Below, in pieces: positions 1 to 8,185 of a DNA stretch of 64,000 nt (within the stretch, counting starts at the first letter, position 1; the number at the start of each line of letters is the position of its first letter). The position numbers were made by a program, and so were the translations under genes. This DNA is from CAYXWM01 sp964468805 (GTDB lineage: Bacteria > Bacillota > Clostridia > Lachnospirales > WRBF01), in NCBI GenBank assembly GCA_964468805.1, contig CAYXWM010000006.1, forward strand, positions 3,374 through 67,373, in the 5' to 3' direction. The notes under the pieces were generated by a model. The model worked only from the letters and a program-made list of their open reading frames with translations, made no database searches and was not told where the DNA came from.

Positions 1-1
1 C

Positions 2-694
2 CAAGAACGGCTTAATATGGTGGTTGAAGAAATTAAATCAGCCGGCGGAGATTGTTTTGGAATTTGTGCGGACGTAGCCGAGGAAGATGCTGTAATAGAC
101 TTCTTTTCTAAAGCAGTAGAAAAATGGGGCAGAGTAGATATTCTTATAAACAGTGCCGGTCGTGATTCCTTATCTCCTCCTATAAGCGAAGTTACCCTTG
201 AAGAATGGAATTTAACCATAGGTCCAAACTTAACCGGTGTTTTCCTTTGCTGTCGTGAAGCCTTTAAAATTATGGAAAAGCAAGAAAGCGGCGGTCGCAT
301 AATGAATATAGGTTCATCTTCCGCGAAAGTTGCTTCCAGCCCGGGACATAGCCCTTACAGAGCTTCCAAACACGGTATGATGGGGTTCAGCAAAAATATT
401 CTTTTGGAAGGCGTAGGCAAAAACATCGGCGTAACCGTAATTAATCCCTCACACGTAAAAACCCCTATGACCGAAATTATAGACCAAGGTATTTACGAAG
501 GTGACATTCCCGCCTACTTAGACGGTTGGTTAGACGAACAAGAACGCAAAGAAGGTATACATGCCAGCTGTATAGACGTTGATAATGTTGCGGAAATCAT
601 TCTTTACGTGGCTACTCGTACACCGGACGTTACCATTCCTCAAATTTCCTTCTATCCTACCCATAAAGCACACCGCTACGGTATGGAAGTTTAA
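2..694 (+). CDS. SDR-family oxidoreductase, 5' end outside window
   Basis: Short-chain dehydrogenase/reductase, an NAD(P)-dependent enzyme acting on hydroxyl or keto groups of small molecules. The frame is open to the left edge (QERLN precedes the first Met), so the N-terminal glycine-rich cofactor motif lies outside the window. Visible are NSAG (the family's NNAG element), the catalytic Ser region IGSSSAK, the YRASK Tyr-x-x-x-Lys pair, and the NPSHVKTPM segment after the active site. A glycerol-kinase-type gene follows after about 150 bp, so it probably belongs to the sugar/polyol cluster downstream. The family is clear; the substrate is not readable. Confidence 0.85.
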   Translation, partial: QERLNMVVEEIKSAGGDCFGICADVAEEDAVIDFFSKAVEKWGRVDILINSAGRDSLSPPISEVTLEEWNLTIGPNLTGVFLCCREAFKIMEKQESGGRIMNIGSSSAKVASSPGHSPYRASKHGMMGFSKNILLEGVGKNIGVTVINPSHVKTPMTEIIDQGIYEGDIPAYLDGWLDEQERKEGIHASCIDVDNVAEIILYVATRTPDVTIPQISFYPTHKAHRYGMEV

Positions 695-845
695 TTTACA
701 TAGTAAACAATTAGTCAACAGCAAGACGTATTTCTTCCTTTTAATAATAAAATATGTGAACTTTAAAAACATTTAATGTCTTTTCCGAGTAAATAATATT
801 TTAATATTTCTCTTTTAATAAGAAGCTAAAAAGGAAGTGTTGCCA

Positions 846-2360
846 ATGCAAAAAAAGTATGTAATGGCATTTGACGCAGGAACCACCGGATGCCGTAGCA
901 TAGTTTTTGATAAAAGCGGAAATATCGTTACGAGCGCATATCAAGAATTTCCGCAAATATATCCCAAACCGGGTTGGGTAGAGCATGACCCAATGGATAT
1001 TTGGAATACGCAAATAGGAACGGCTCGCTCGGCTATAGCCCAACTGGGAGCGGATTGTTCGGAAATAGCCGCTATAGGAATAACAAACCAACGTGAAACA
1101 ACAGTGGTTTGGGAAAAAGCCACCGGAAAACCTGTAATGAACGCAATAGTCTGGCAGGACAGGCGAACAGCAGCTATTTGTGAACAATTAAAGGAACAAG
1201 GGCTGGAGGATTACATAAAAGAAAACACCGGATTACTCATAGATGCTTACTTTTCCGGTACAAAAATCAAGTGGATTTTAGATAATGTTGAAGGTGCCCG
1301 AGCCAAAGCCCAAGAAGGCGAATTGCTTTTTGGTACTATAGATACTTGGCTAATCTGGAATTTAACCGGCGGCAAGGCTCACGTTATCGACTATTCAAAT
1401 GCATCTCGTACTCTCCTTTTTAACATCAAGACACTCAGCTGGGACGAAAAGATGCTAAAAGCCTTAGATATACCTTTGGCTATGTTGCCCGAAACTTTGC
1501 CCTCAAGCTGTGTTTACGGCGAAACAGACCCTTATCTATTCGACGGCGGTTCCATTCCGGTAGCGGGAGCAATAGGCGACCAACAAGCGGCATTGTTTGG
1601 TCAGGCTTGTTTTAGCGAAGGCTTGGTAAAAGCAACTTACGGAACCGGCGGCTCTCTTATGATGAACACCGGCTATCAACCTAAATTTTCAAAGCACGGT
1701 ATGCTGACAACTGTTGCTTGGGGTATAGACGGCAAGGTGGAATATGCCCTTGAAGGCTTGCTCTATGTATTGGGTGCTTCTGTGCAATGGTTGCGTGACG
1801 AATTACGTATAGTTGGAAGTTCTGCGGAAACCGAGTATTTTGCTTCGCAGGTTCCCGATACAGCCGGGGTTTATTTTGTACCTGCTTTTGTGGGTCTTTC
1901 CGCTCCTTACTGGGACCAATATGCCAGAGGCTCCATAATGGGTTTAACCAGGGGAAGCAACCGTAATCACATTATCCGTGCCACTCTTGAATCTATGGCG
2001 TACCAAATTCGGGATGTAATCGAATGTATGCAGCAGGATTCGGGCATTTCAAATTCAGCCCTTAAAGTCGACGGCGGTGCTTGCCGAAATAATTTCCTTA
2101 TGCAATTTCAAGCGGATTTACTGGGCGTTGAGGTAATGCGCCCGAAAGTAGTGGATACCACTGCTCGAGGTGCCGCTTTCCTGGCGGGATTGGCAACAGG
2201 CTTTTGGCGTGATAAACAAGAACTTCTGGATACTTTTGAATTAGACAAACAATTCTCACCTACTTTGGAAAAAGACGCTCGTGATAAATTATATCAAGGT
2301 TGGAAAAAAGCCGTAGATCGAGTTCGTGATTGGGAATCTAAAGAAGATAACCCGGCTTAA
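846..2360 (+). CDS. glpK: glycerol kinase-type FGGY carbohydrate kinase
   Basis: FGGY kinase, ATP-dependent phosphorylation of glycerol or a related polyol/ketose in the cytoplasm. About 504 residues, the usual GlpK length. It has the N-terminal phosphate-binding DAGTTGCRS, TNQRETTVVW, the GlpK-like SGTKIKWILDN and TIDTWLIWNLTGG stretches, APYWDQYARGSIMGLTRG, and the C-terminal VDGGACRNNFLMQFQADLLG. I chose ATG 846 because AAGGAAG at 831-837 is well spaced; an in-frame GTG at 837 overlaps that site. It lies between an SDR and a sugar ABC transporter rather than with glpF or glpD. A C4 or other polyol substrate is therefore possible, although the sequence itself looks like true GlpK. Confidence 0.82.
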   Translation: MQKKYVMAFDAGTTGCRSIVFDKSGNIVTSAYQEFPQIYPKPGWVEHDPMDIWNTQIGTARSAIAQLGADCSEIAAIGITNQRETTVVWEKATGKPVMNAIVWQDRRTAAICEQLKEQGLEDYIKENTGLLIDAYFSGTKIKWILDNVEGARAKAQEGELLFGTIDTWLIWNLTGGKAHVIDYSNASRTLLFNIKTLSWDEKMLKALDIPLAMLPETLPSSCVYGETDPYLFDGGSIPVAGAIGDQQAALFGQACFSEGLVKATYGTGGSLMMNTGYQPKFSKHGMLTTVAWGIDGKVEYALEGLLYVLGASVQWLRDELRIVGSSAETEYFASQVPDTAGVYFVPAFVGLSAPYWDQYARGSIMGLTRGSNRNHIIRATLESMAYQIRDVIECMQQDSGISNSALKVDGGACRNNFLMQFQADLLGVEVMRPKVVDTTARGAAFLAGLATGFWRDKQELLDTFELDKQFSPTLEKDARDKLYQGWKKAVDRVRDWESKEDNPA

Positions 2361-2373
2361 ACCCAACCCTAAG

Positions 2374-2460
2374 AGTAAATGCTGATTTCCGGTGGTAGAC
2401 ATTTTAATATTACGCTAATCCTTCAATAGGATTGGCATTGCATCCTTTTCGGCGTTTACT
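2374..2460 (+). other. structured spacer between kinase and solute-binding protein
   Basis: Near-inverted ends (AGTAAATGC at 2374, GCGTTTACT at 2452) enclose an inner hairpin GCTAATCC/GGATTGGC (2414-2436) with a 7-nt loop. There is no T-run, so it is not a classical terminator. It could be an mRNA processing or stability element ahead of the solute-binding protein gene. Confidence 0.35.
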
Positions 2461-2493
2461 GCAAATTAATTAATATTGAAAAGGAGAATTTCC

Positions 2494-3474
2494 ATGAAAA
2501 AAATATGCCTTGCTTTAGCAGCAATTTTAATGTTAGGTCTCTTAGCCGGCTGCAGTACTCCCACAAACACTGTAGGTTCCAATATTCCCGAATCGGCAAG
2601 CCCCGGTGCGAACTCCGGCGGAGACGGTTCCAAAAAGTTGGTAATAGGTGCAACTATTTTAACAAGAGAGCATGTTTTTTGGACCATGGTTGAAGAAAGT
2701 TTAAAATCAAAAGCAGCGGAATTAGGCGTAGACATTATTATTTCTGACGGCAAGGGCAACGCCGATGCTCAATATGCTCAAATCCAAGACTTTGTAACCC
2801 AAAAGGTTGACGCTATTATAGTCGCTCCGGTATCATCTGCGGCTTCCGCTTCGGCGGCACAATTGGCAAAAGATGCGGGGATTCCTGTGTTTTCCCTTGT
2901 AATTGATACAAAAGGCGAAAGAGTTTCCTTTATCGGCGTCGATAACATTAAGGGCGGTGAATTGGCAGGCGAATACGCCGCTAAAGCCCTTAACGAAGAG
3001 GGAGAATGTGCAATTATATCCTGGGACGATTTGGATATTTGTATAGACCGTGCTACAGGATTTAAAAATGCAGTGGAAAAATACCCCAACATGAAAATAG
3101 TTTCCGAAATTTCCTATGCAGGAGACACAAATAAAGCCGCAAGTATTACTCAAGACTTTATTACCCAATTCCCTAACCTTAAACTTATCTATGCCGTAGG
3201 CGACCCGGCAGCAGTAGGTGCAGTTAATACCGTTAAAGCGGCCGGAAAAGATATTAAGGTTATAGGTTTTGACGGTAACCCCGAATTCTATTCCGGAACC
3301 AAAAACGATCCGGATATCTGGATAGCAGACGTACAACAAGACCCCAAGGGTTGTGCCGCTTGGTCAGTTGAAATTGCTGTAGCTTACCTTAAAAACGGGA
3401 AAACCCCCGAAAAAGAAAATCTTCTGGCTCCTACTATGATTGATACTGCCGAAGTTATCAAAAAGGGACTTTAA
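2494..3474 (+). CDS. CUT2-type sugar ABC transporter substrate-binding lipoprotein
   Basis: Periplasmic-binding-protein-like lipoprotein (type 1, ribose/galactose-binding family) that would capture a sugar or polyol outside the membrane for the transporter encoded next. The signal peptide MKKICLALAAILMLGLLAGC carries lipobox LAGC, with a Ser/Pro/Gly linker after Cys20. The family pattern appears in VDAIIVAPVSSAASA, AGIPVFSLVID and KVIGFDGNPE. ATG 2494 follows AAGGAGAA; an in-frame TTG at 2476 lies upstream of that site and is unlikely. A perfect 14-bp hairpin follows the stop. The ATPase and permease genes follow in order (2494, 3768, 5484). The substrate cannot be named from sequence. Confidence 0.9.
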   Translation: MKKICLALAAILMLGLLAGCSTPTNTVGSNIPESASPGANSGGDGSKKLVIGATILTREHVFWTMVEESLKSKAAELGVDIIISDGKGNADAQYAQIQDFVTQKVDAIIVAPVSSAASASAAQLAKDAGIPVFSLVIDTKGERVSFIGVDNIKGGELAGEYAAKALNEEGECAIISWDDLDICIDRATGFKNAVEKYPNMKIVSEISYAGDTNKAASITQDFITQFPNLKLIYAVGDPAAVGAVNTVKAAGKDIKVIGFDGNPEFYSGTKNDPDIWIADVQQDPKGCAAWSVEIAVAYLKNGKTPEKENLLAPTMIDTAEVIKKGL

Positions 3475-3493
3475 TCTATTTCGTTAATTATAA

Positions 3494-3535
3494 GGTTGTT
3501 TTTACAACGCTGTTTGTAAAAACAACCGACTTTTT
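3494..3535 (+). terminator. hairpin after solute-binding protein gene
   Basis: Perfect 14-bp inverted repeat GGTTGTTTTTACAA / TTGTAAAAACAACC with a 6-nt loop, followed by GACTTTTTCG. It sits between the binding-protein gene and the ATPase gene, a usual place for partial termination or 3'-end protection that gives excess binding protein. Confidence 0.65.
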
Positions 3536-3595
3536 CGAATTGATTAATTTCCGGTTCATTGAATTCATCATAATCAGAACGGGGTTTCTTGCTCT

Positions 3596-3643
3596 TATAC
3601 TAATTCCGTATAAGTTGAAGGACAAAAATGGAATCAGTATTAT
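3596..3643 (+). repeat. R1 repeat, internally deleted copy
   Basis: Left end TATACTAATTCC and right end TGGAATCAGTATTATA match the termini of the full R1 copies at 13238 and 34069, but the central AT-rich palindrome is missing. It abuts the R2 copy that begins at 3641. Confidence 0.6.
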
Positions 3644-3730
3644 ACTTAAATGCATATGGAGCGGTAAAAAAGCTATTATTGTTAGCTCACAAAATCGCTT
3701 TTGTTACTCATTAACCGGTATTTAAGTATA
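3641..3730 (+). repeat. R2 palindromic repeat, short copy
   Basis: Ends are a perfect inverted repeat TATACTTAAA / TTTAAGTATA. Inside are GGTAAAAAAGCTATT and CGCTTTTGTTACTCATTAA, matching the flanks of the longer R2 copies at 5306, 16240 and 34333, without their central block. Non-coding. It fills most of the 3475-3767 spacer. Confidence 0.65.
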
Positions 3731-3767
3731 ACTCCAAAGGGTTTTCCCACAAAAGGAGGTATCAAGT

Positions 3768-5276
3768 ATGCCGGATTCACCAATCATAAGCGTTAAAAAC
3801 GTGGTAAAACGTTTCCCGGGTGTTTTGGCACTAAACGATGTCTCAATAGATGTTTACCCCGGTAAGGTTCACGTTTTAATAGGCGAAAACGGTGCCGGGA
3901 AATCTACATTGTTTAAAATAATAGCCGGTATTTATCAACCGGATGAAGGATCTCTGTTCTACAAAGGCAACAGGGTGCATTTCTCTACCCCTTCTGATGC
4001 CATCCATGCAGGCATAGCAATGATACATCAGGAATTAAGTGCGGTTATGGATTTAAGCGTAAGCGAAAATATATTTCTGGGCAGAGAGCACAGCCGTGAC
4101 AGATTTCCTTTGGATAAATTGTTCTTGGATAAAAAATCAATGTATAAAGTAACAAAAGAGCTGCTTCATAGCTTAAAAATGGATATAGACCCCAGATTAC
4201 CCTTGAACCGATTGAGAACCGCTCAAATGCAAATGGTTGAAATAGCAAAGGCTGTTTCCCAAAACGCTTCCGTAATTATAATGGACGAACCAACTTCCTC
4301 AATTTCAGATAATGAGGTAGAAGTTCTGTTTGGCATTATTAACCGGCTTAAAGCCGCCGGTGTAGCCATAATTTATGTATCACATCGCCTAAAGGAATTG
4401 TATCAAATCGGAGACACAGTTACCGTTTTACGTGACGGCGAATTGGTTACCACGGCACCTATCAGCGAGACGGACGAAAACAAGCTGGTTTCCCTTATGG
4501 TAGGCAGAGAAATCCAACACAACACCTCTTTTGTAAGTCATGCAACAAGTGAAACGGTACTGGAAGTTAAGGGCTTAACCCGAGAAAAGGAATTTAAAAA
4601 CGTATCTTTTTCCATGAATAAGGGCGAAGTATTCGGTTTAGCCGGCTTGGTAGGAGCAGGACGCACAGAGGTTGTAAGAACTATATTCGGAGCAGATAAG
4701 CCGGATAGCGGAACAATAAGTATTTTCGGCAAAACCGGTGAACCCGGTTCTCCAAGAGAAGCTATAAAAATGGGTCTGGGATTGGTTCCGGAAGATAGGC
4801 GTTTACAGGGGATTTTGGTAGAGGATATGATACATCGAAATATTTCCTTGCCCGGATTGCAAGACCATGCAACAGCCGGTTTTATGAGCTTTAAGTGGGA
4901 AAAAGAAACAGCAATAAGCTACATAGATAAAATCCGTATAAAAACCGCAAATATGTTTGTAAAGGCGAAAAATTTATCCGGCGGAAACCAACAAAAAGTA
5001 ATTCTTGCAAAATGGATGGCGGCAAATTCAAAGCTGTTGATTATGGATGAGCCTACTCGAGGAATTGACGTAGGAGCGAAAGCGGAAATATATCACCTTA
5101 TGGGCGAATTTTGTTCCCAAGGAGGCAGTGTTCTGGTGGTATCCTCCGAATTGGTGGAATTGTTAAGGATTTGTGACAGAATCGGCGTTATGCGGCAAGG
5201 TGAACTTAGCGGAATTTTGGATCGAAGCGAAGCCACAGAAGAATCCATTATTAAATTGGCAAGTTTGGGAACATAA
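3768..5276 (+). CDS. CUT2 sugar ABC transporter, duplicated ATPase (RbsA/MglA type)
   Basis: Energy-coupling protein of a simple-sugar importer, 502 residues, two fused ABC domains. Domain 1 has Walker A GENGAGKS (about residues 41-48), Q-loop MIHQELS, Walker B VIIMDEPTS and a divergent signature (LRTAQMQMVEIAKA). Domain 2 has a degenerate P-loop GLVGAGRTE, canonical signature LSGGNQQK and LLIMDEPTRGID. This asymmetry is normal for RbsA/MglA. An AGGAGG site lies 8 bases before ATG 3768. Partner of the binding protein at 2494 and the permease at 5484. It is closely similar to the second importer ATPase at 16530, so the two systems are paralogous. Confidence 0.93.
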   Translation: MPDSPIISVKNVVKRFPGVLALNDVSIDVYPGKVHVLIGENGAGKSTLFKIIAGIYQPDEGSLFYKGNRVHFSTPSDAIHAGIAMIHQELSAVMDLSVSENIFLGREHSRDRFPLDKLFLDKKSMYKVTKELLHSLKMDIDPRLPLNRLRTAQMQMVEIAKAVSQNASVIIMDEPTSSISDNEVEVLFGIINRLKAAGVAIIYVSHRLKELYQIGDTVTVLRDGELVTTAPISETDENKLVSLMVGREIQHNTSFVSHATSETVLEVKGLTREKEFKNVSFSMNKGEVFGLAGLVGAGRTEVVRTIFGADKPDSGTISIFGKTGEPGSPREAIKMGLGLVPEDRRLQGILVEDMIHRNISLPGLQDHATAGFMSFKWEKETAISYIDKIRIKTANMFVKAKNLSGGNQQKVILAKWMAANSKLLIMDEPTRGIDVGAKAEIYHLMGEFCSQGGSVLVVSSELVELLRICDRIGVMRQGELSGILDRSEATEESIIKLASLGT

Positions 5277-5305
5277 ATAAAACTGTTTCTGAATCAACCA
5301 TAACT

Positions 5306-5444
5306 TATACTTAATTGCATAAGGAATAGTAATAAAAGCTATTCTTCGTAAACGGTTCACTCTTGCGTTTTTATAATAAAAACACCGGTCGCTCACCACT
5401 ACACATATACCCTTTTGTTACTACTTAACTCAAAATTAAGTATA
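5306..5444 (+). repeat. R2 palindromic repeat, full copy
   Basis: Begins TATACTTAATTGCATAAGG and ends AATTAAGTATA. Internal blocks AAAAGCTATTCTTCGTAAAC and GGTCGCTCACCACTAC are shared with the copy at 16240 and in part with 34333 and 46953. It occupies the ATPase-permease spacer inside one transporter operon. Confidence 0.8.
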
Positions 5445-5483
5445 AATATCTCTTTTAAATCTGTTCGGAAAGGAGAGATAAAT

Positions 5484-6455
5484 CTGAAAAAAGAAAGCCT
5501 ATCCCAAAGTGCTGTAATCCGGTTTGTAACCGGGAATATTTTGATACTGTTTTTAGCTGTAGTTTGTATAGTCTTTGCCATATTCCAGCCGAGATTTTTG
5601 ACCGGCGAAAATATGATGAATATTTTGGTTCAGGTAACAATCAATGCCATGTTGGCTACGGGTATGACTTTCGTTTTGTTAACGGGCGGAATTGATGTTT
5701 CCGTAGGTTCTGTAGCGGCCTTAGGCGGCGTAGTTACTGCCATGATAGCTAAACCCTTTACAGAAATGGATATTGCTACGGCTATATTAATGCAGGTTGG
5801 TGTAGCCTTGGCTATAGGTTTAATATGCGGAGGGTTAACAGCCTATTCGGTGGCAAAATTGAAAGTAGCTCCCTTTATAGCCACCTTGGCAATGTCTACC
5901 ATAGTCAGAGGATTGGGATACATACTGACCGACGGCAAAACCATTTTCGATTTACCCCAAAGTTATCAGATTTTAGGTCAGGCTCGTTTATTTAATGCCG
6001 TTCCCATTATGGTTATTATTTTAGTCGTGTTAATGGTGGCGGCGTACATAGTCCTCAGCAGAATGACTATAGGCAGGCATATTTATGCTGTAGGAAGCAA
6101 TGAAGAAGTTGCTTATTTAAGCGGTATCAGTCCCTATAAAGTAAAAATGTTGGTGTATATAATTTGTACAGGTATGGCGGCCTTTGGCGGTATTTGTATG
6201 GCATCAAAATTCGGTACAGGTCAACCGGCAGCCGGCGCAGGCTACGAGCTTACTGCCATTGCTTCCGTGGTAATGGGCGGCACAAGTTTATCGGGCGGCA
6301 GAGGCGGTATAGGTCGGGCGGTAATCGGTATCCTTACCATAGGAATAATAAATAACGGCTTAAACTTGCTTCAAGTTTCGTCTTACTGGCAACAAATAGC
6401 CATGGGTATAATTATTATGGCAGCGGTAATTTTGGACCGTAACACCAAGAAGTAA
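5484..6455 (+). CDS. CUT2 sugar ABC transporter permease (RbsC type)
   Basis: Membrane permease of the first sugar importer, many hydrophobic segments over about 323 residues. The family signature is present: GMTFVLLTGGIDVSVGSVAALGG near the N-terminus and TAIASVVMGGTSLSGGRGG near the C-terminus. The start is unusual. AAGGAGAG ends at 5477 and the codon at the correct spacing is CTG 5484 (LKKESLSQSAVIRF); no ATG, GTG or TTG lies nearby. The next upstream possibility, TTG 5415, sits inside the R2 repeat. A CUG start is likely, or a base change in an original ATG. Pairs with 2494 and 3768. Confidence 0.85.
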   Translation: MKKESLSQSAVIRFVTGNILILFLAVVCIVFAIFQPRFLTGENMMNILVQVTINAMLATGMTFVLLTGGIDVSVGSVAALGGVVTAMIAKPFTEMDIATAILMQVGVALAIGLICGGLTAYSVAKLKVAPFIATLAMSTIVRGLGYILTDGKTIFDLPQSYQILGQARLFNAVPIMVIILVVLMVAAYIVLSRMTIGRHIYAVGSNEEVAYLSGISPYKVKMLVYIICTGMAAFGGICMASKFGTGQPAAGAGYELTAIASVVMGGTSLSGGRGGIGRAVIGILTIGIINNGLNLLQVSSYWQQIAMGIIIMAAVILDRNTKK

Positions 6456-6506
6456 TTTTTCGACTGTATACAGTAGTTTTATTAAACCTTTTCAAGGGGG
6501 TTAATT

Positions 6507-6968
6507 ATGATAAAAGACGTTAATCACATCGGAATAAATGTACGTGATATGGCCGCAAGCATCGGTTTTTACGGTGAAGTTTTGGGATTCGAGCAACTTG
6601 GAGGCATTGTAGACCAAAAAGATTTAAAATGCCGTGTACAATACATGAAAACGCCGGACGGAGTAATGATAGAATTTATTGAATATTATCCCGACGTTGA
6701 AGTTAATGCCTACAAAGTAACTCAAGCCGGTGTCTACCGTCATATTGCTTTTACTGTAGAAAGTAAAGAAGATTTCGTAATTTATTTAAATCGCTTGAAA
6801 GAAGCAAAAAATAAGTTCCCCAATATAATTGTTCCTGAAAAACCCGAGTACCTACCGTATTTAGACCTTGATGTTTTACTGTTCCATGACCCTAACGGAG
6901 TTGAAATAGAGCTTTGCTTAAAACGAACCGTTGACCGTTATGACTGGCCACAAGACTTAATTAAGTAA
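6507..6968 (+). CDS. VOC/glyoxalase-fold protein
   Basis: Vicinal-oxygen-chelate fold protein of 153 residues, normally a metal-dependent lyase, isomerase, epimerase or dioxygenase. It shows two beta-alpha-beta-beta-beta halves: VNHIGINVRDMAASIGFYGEVLGFE, and VYRHIAFTVESKEDFVIYLNRL running to FHDPNGVEIELCL. Candidate metal ligands are His in NHIG, Glu in IEFIEY, His in RHIAF and Glu in VEIEL. It follows the permease after 51 bp with a GGGGG-rich site and precedes the AroE-like gene after 41 bp, so it is co-transcribed with them. The reaction is unknown; epimerisation or isomerisation of a sugar-derived keto compound would fit the place. Confidence 0.8.
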   Translation: MIKDVNHIGINVRDMAASIGFYGEVLGFEQLGGIVDQKDLKCRVQYMKTPDGVMIEFIEYYPDVEVNAYKVTQAGVYRHIAFTVESKEDFVIYLNRLKEAKNKFPNIIVPEKPEYLPYLDLDVLLFHDPNGVEIELCLKRTVDRYDWPQDLIK

Positions 6969-7009
6969 TTCTGTAAATCAGTATAAGGACATAAGGAGAT
7001 GTTTTAACA

Positions 7010-7957
7010 GTGTTTGATTTTTCGGCTGCAACAAAGCCAACTCTATATTTTATCGGTGTAACCACTTCAAAATCTTCTATTGTGAAAGTATTTCCCTTAT
7101 GGGCAAAAGAATTGGGCTTAAAAGATGTGGAAATCAAAGGCATAGACTTACCTATTCATGCTCCGGCGGAAGACTATCGCAGGGTAACCGAATTTCTGAA
7201 AAATGACCCATTATCAAGGGGTGCTTTGGTAACTACACATAAACTTGACCTCTACGCAGCTTGCCAAGACCAATTTGACTACATAGACCCCTTTGCAAAA
7301 CAACTTGGAGAAGTATCCTGCTTATCCAAGTCCGGAAATAAATTTTGTGCCCATGCCAAAGACCCAATTTCAAGCGGTTTGGCTTTAGAGCAATTTGTTC
7401 CGGCAGATTTTTGGAAAAACCATGGTGGTCACGTACTTTTATTGGGTTCCGGAGGCAGTGCCTTGGCTATGTCCCTGTATTTGACCCAAAGTCGCTTTGG
7501 AGACAATGTTCCGTCTCATATTACGCTGACTAACCGCAGTGAACCTCGTCTGACAGAGGCTAAAAAAATATTGTCTGATTTAAACCCAAAAACCAAATTC
7601 TCTTATCTTATTACCAAAACACCCGACCTGAATGATGCAGCAATCAAAGCCTTGCCGCCTTATTCCCTTATCGTAAACGCTACCGGTTTAGGTAAAGATG
7701 CTCCGGGTTCACCCACCACAGATGCCGTTGATTATCCCGAAAACAGTCTTGTTTGGGAAATTAACTACCGCGGTGATTTAGTTTTTATGTATCAAGCACA
7801 GGCTCAACAAAAAGAAAAAAAACTGGTAATCGAAGACGGTTGGAAATACTTTATCCATGGCTGGACACAGGTTATAGGTGAGGTTTTCCATTTGGATATT
7901 ACAGGTAAGACTTTAGATAAACTCAGCGACATTGCCTTGGAGATTCAAGGTGCTTAA
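7010..7957 (+). CDS. shikimate dehydrogenase-fold (AroE-like) oxidoreductase
   Basis: About 315 residues with AroE-type architecture. The N-terminal substrate domain has FIGVTTSKSSIVKVFPLW at the place of the S-x-S substrate loop, and GALVTTHK holds the Lys that is catalytic in AroE. The Rossmann domain has HVLLLGSGGSALAM as its dinucleotide motif, ITLTNRSEPR after strand 2, and NATGLG where AroE has NATxxG. It is longer than housekeeping AroE and lies in a sugar operon with no aromatic-pathway genes, so it is probably a paralogue oxidising another polyol or cyclitol. GTG start 7010 with AAGGAG upstream (spacing 11). Confidence 0.72.
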   Translation: MFDFSAATKPTLYFIGVTTSKSSIVKVFPLWAKELGLKDVEIKGIDLPIHAPAEDYRRVTEFLKNDPLSRGALVTTHKLDLYAACQDQFDYIDPFAKQLGEVSCLSKSGNKFCAHAKDPISSGLALEQFVPADFWKNHGGHVLLLGSGGSALAMSLYLTQSRFGDNVPSHITLTNRSEPRLTEAKKILSDLNPKTKFSYLITKTPDLNDAAIKALPPYSLIVNATGLGKDAPGSPTTDAVDYPENSLVWEINYRGDLVFMYQAQAQQKEKKLVIEDGWKYFIHGWTQVIGEVFHLDITGKTLDKLSDIALEIQGA

Positions 7958-8061
7958 TAAAAAATGAGGCAACTGATTGTTCGGGAAAGTTTAAAGCATA
8001 CGAATAAATTATAAAAAAGGAATACATTCTCAGTAATCGGCTTTTTAGAAATTAGAAGTTT

Positions 8062-8128
8062 AAGGGAGAAATCTTTATCTCTCCACTTATTTCTAACTTA
8101 AATTTCATTCGGAAATTTATTCTCCCTC
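8062..8128 (+). repeat. R3 hairpin repeat
   Basis: Arms AAGGGAGAA and TTCTCCCTC, about 50 nt apart, resemble the tighter R3 hairpins at 16432, 23360 and 60819. Lies in the 228-bp spacer between the AroE-like gene and the cupin isomerase gene; nothing else recognised there. Confidence 0.5.
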
Positions 8129-8185
8129 AAGGTTTAAATTTTTTAAATAATAATAGCAGACTAACGTTAAGGAGTTGACTTAATT

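Noticed and set aside
3540..3725. 61-codon open frame in the binding protein-ATPase spacer
   Set aside because: Lies in the joined R1 and R2 repeats; no ribosome site and unlikely composition.
5306..5444. R2 repeats as a CRISPR array or tRNA-like gene
   Set aside because: Copies are single, dispersed and palindromic at the ends; no regular repeat-spacer pattern and no cloverleaf.
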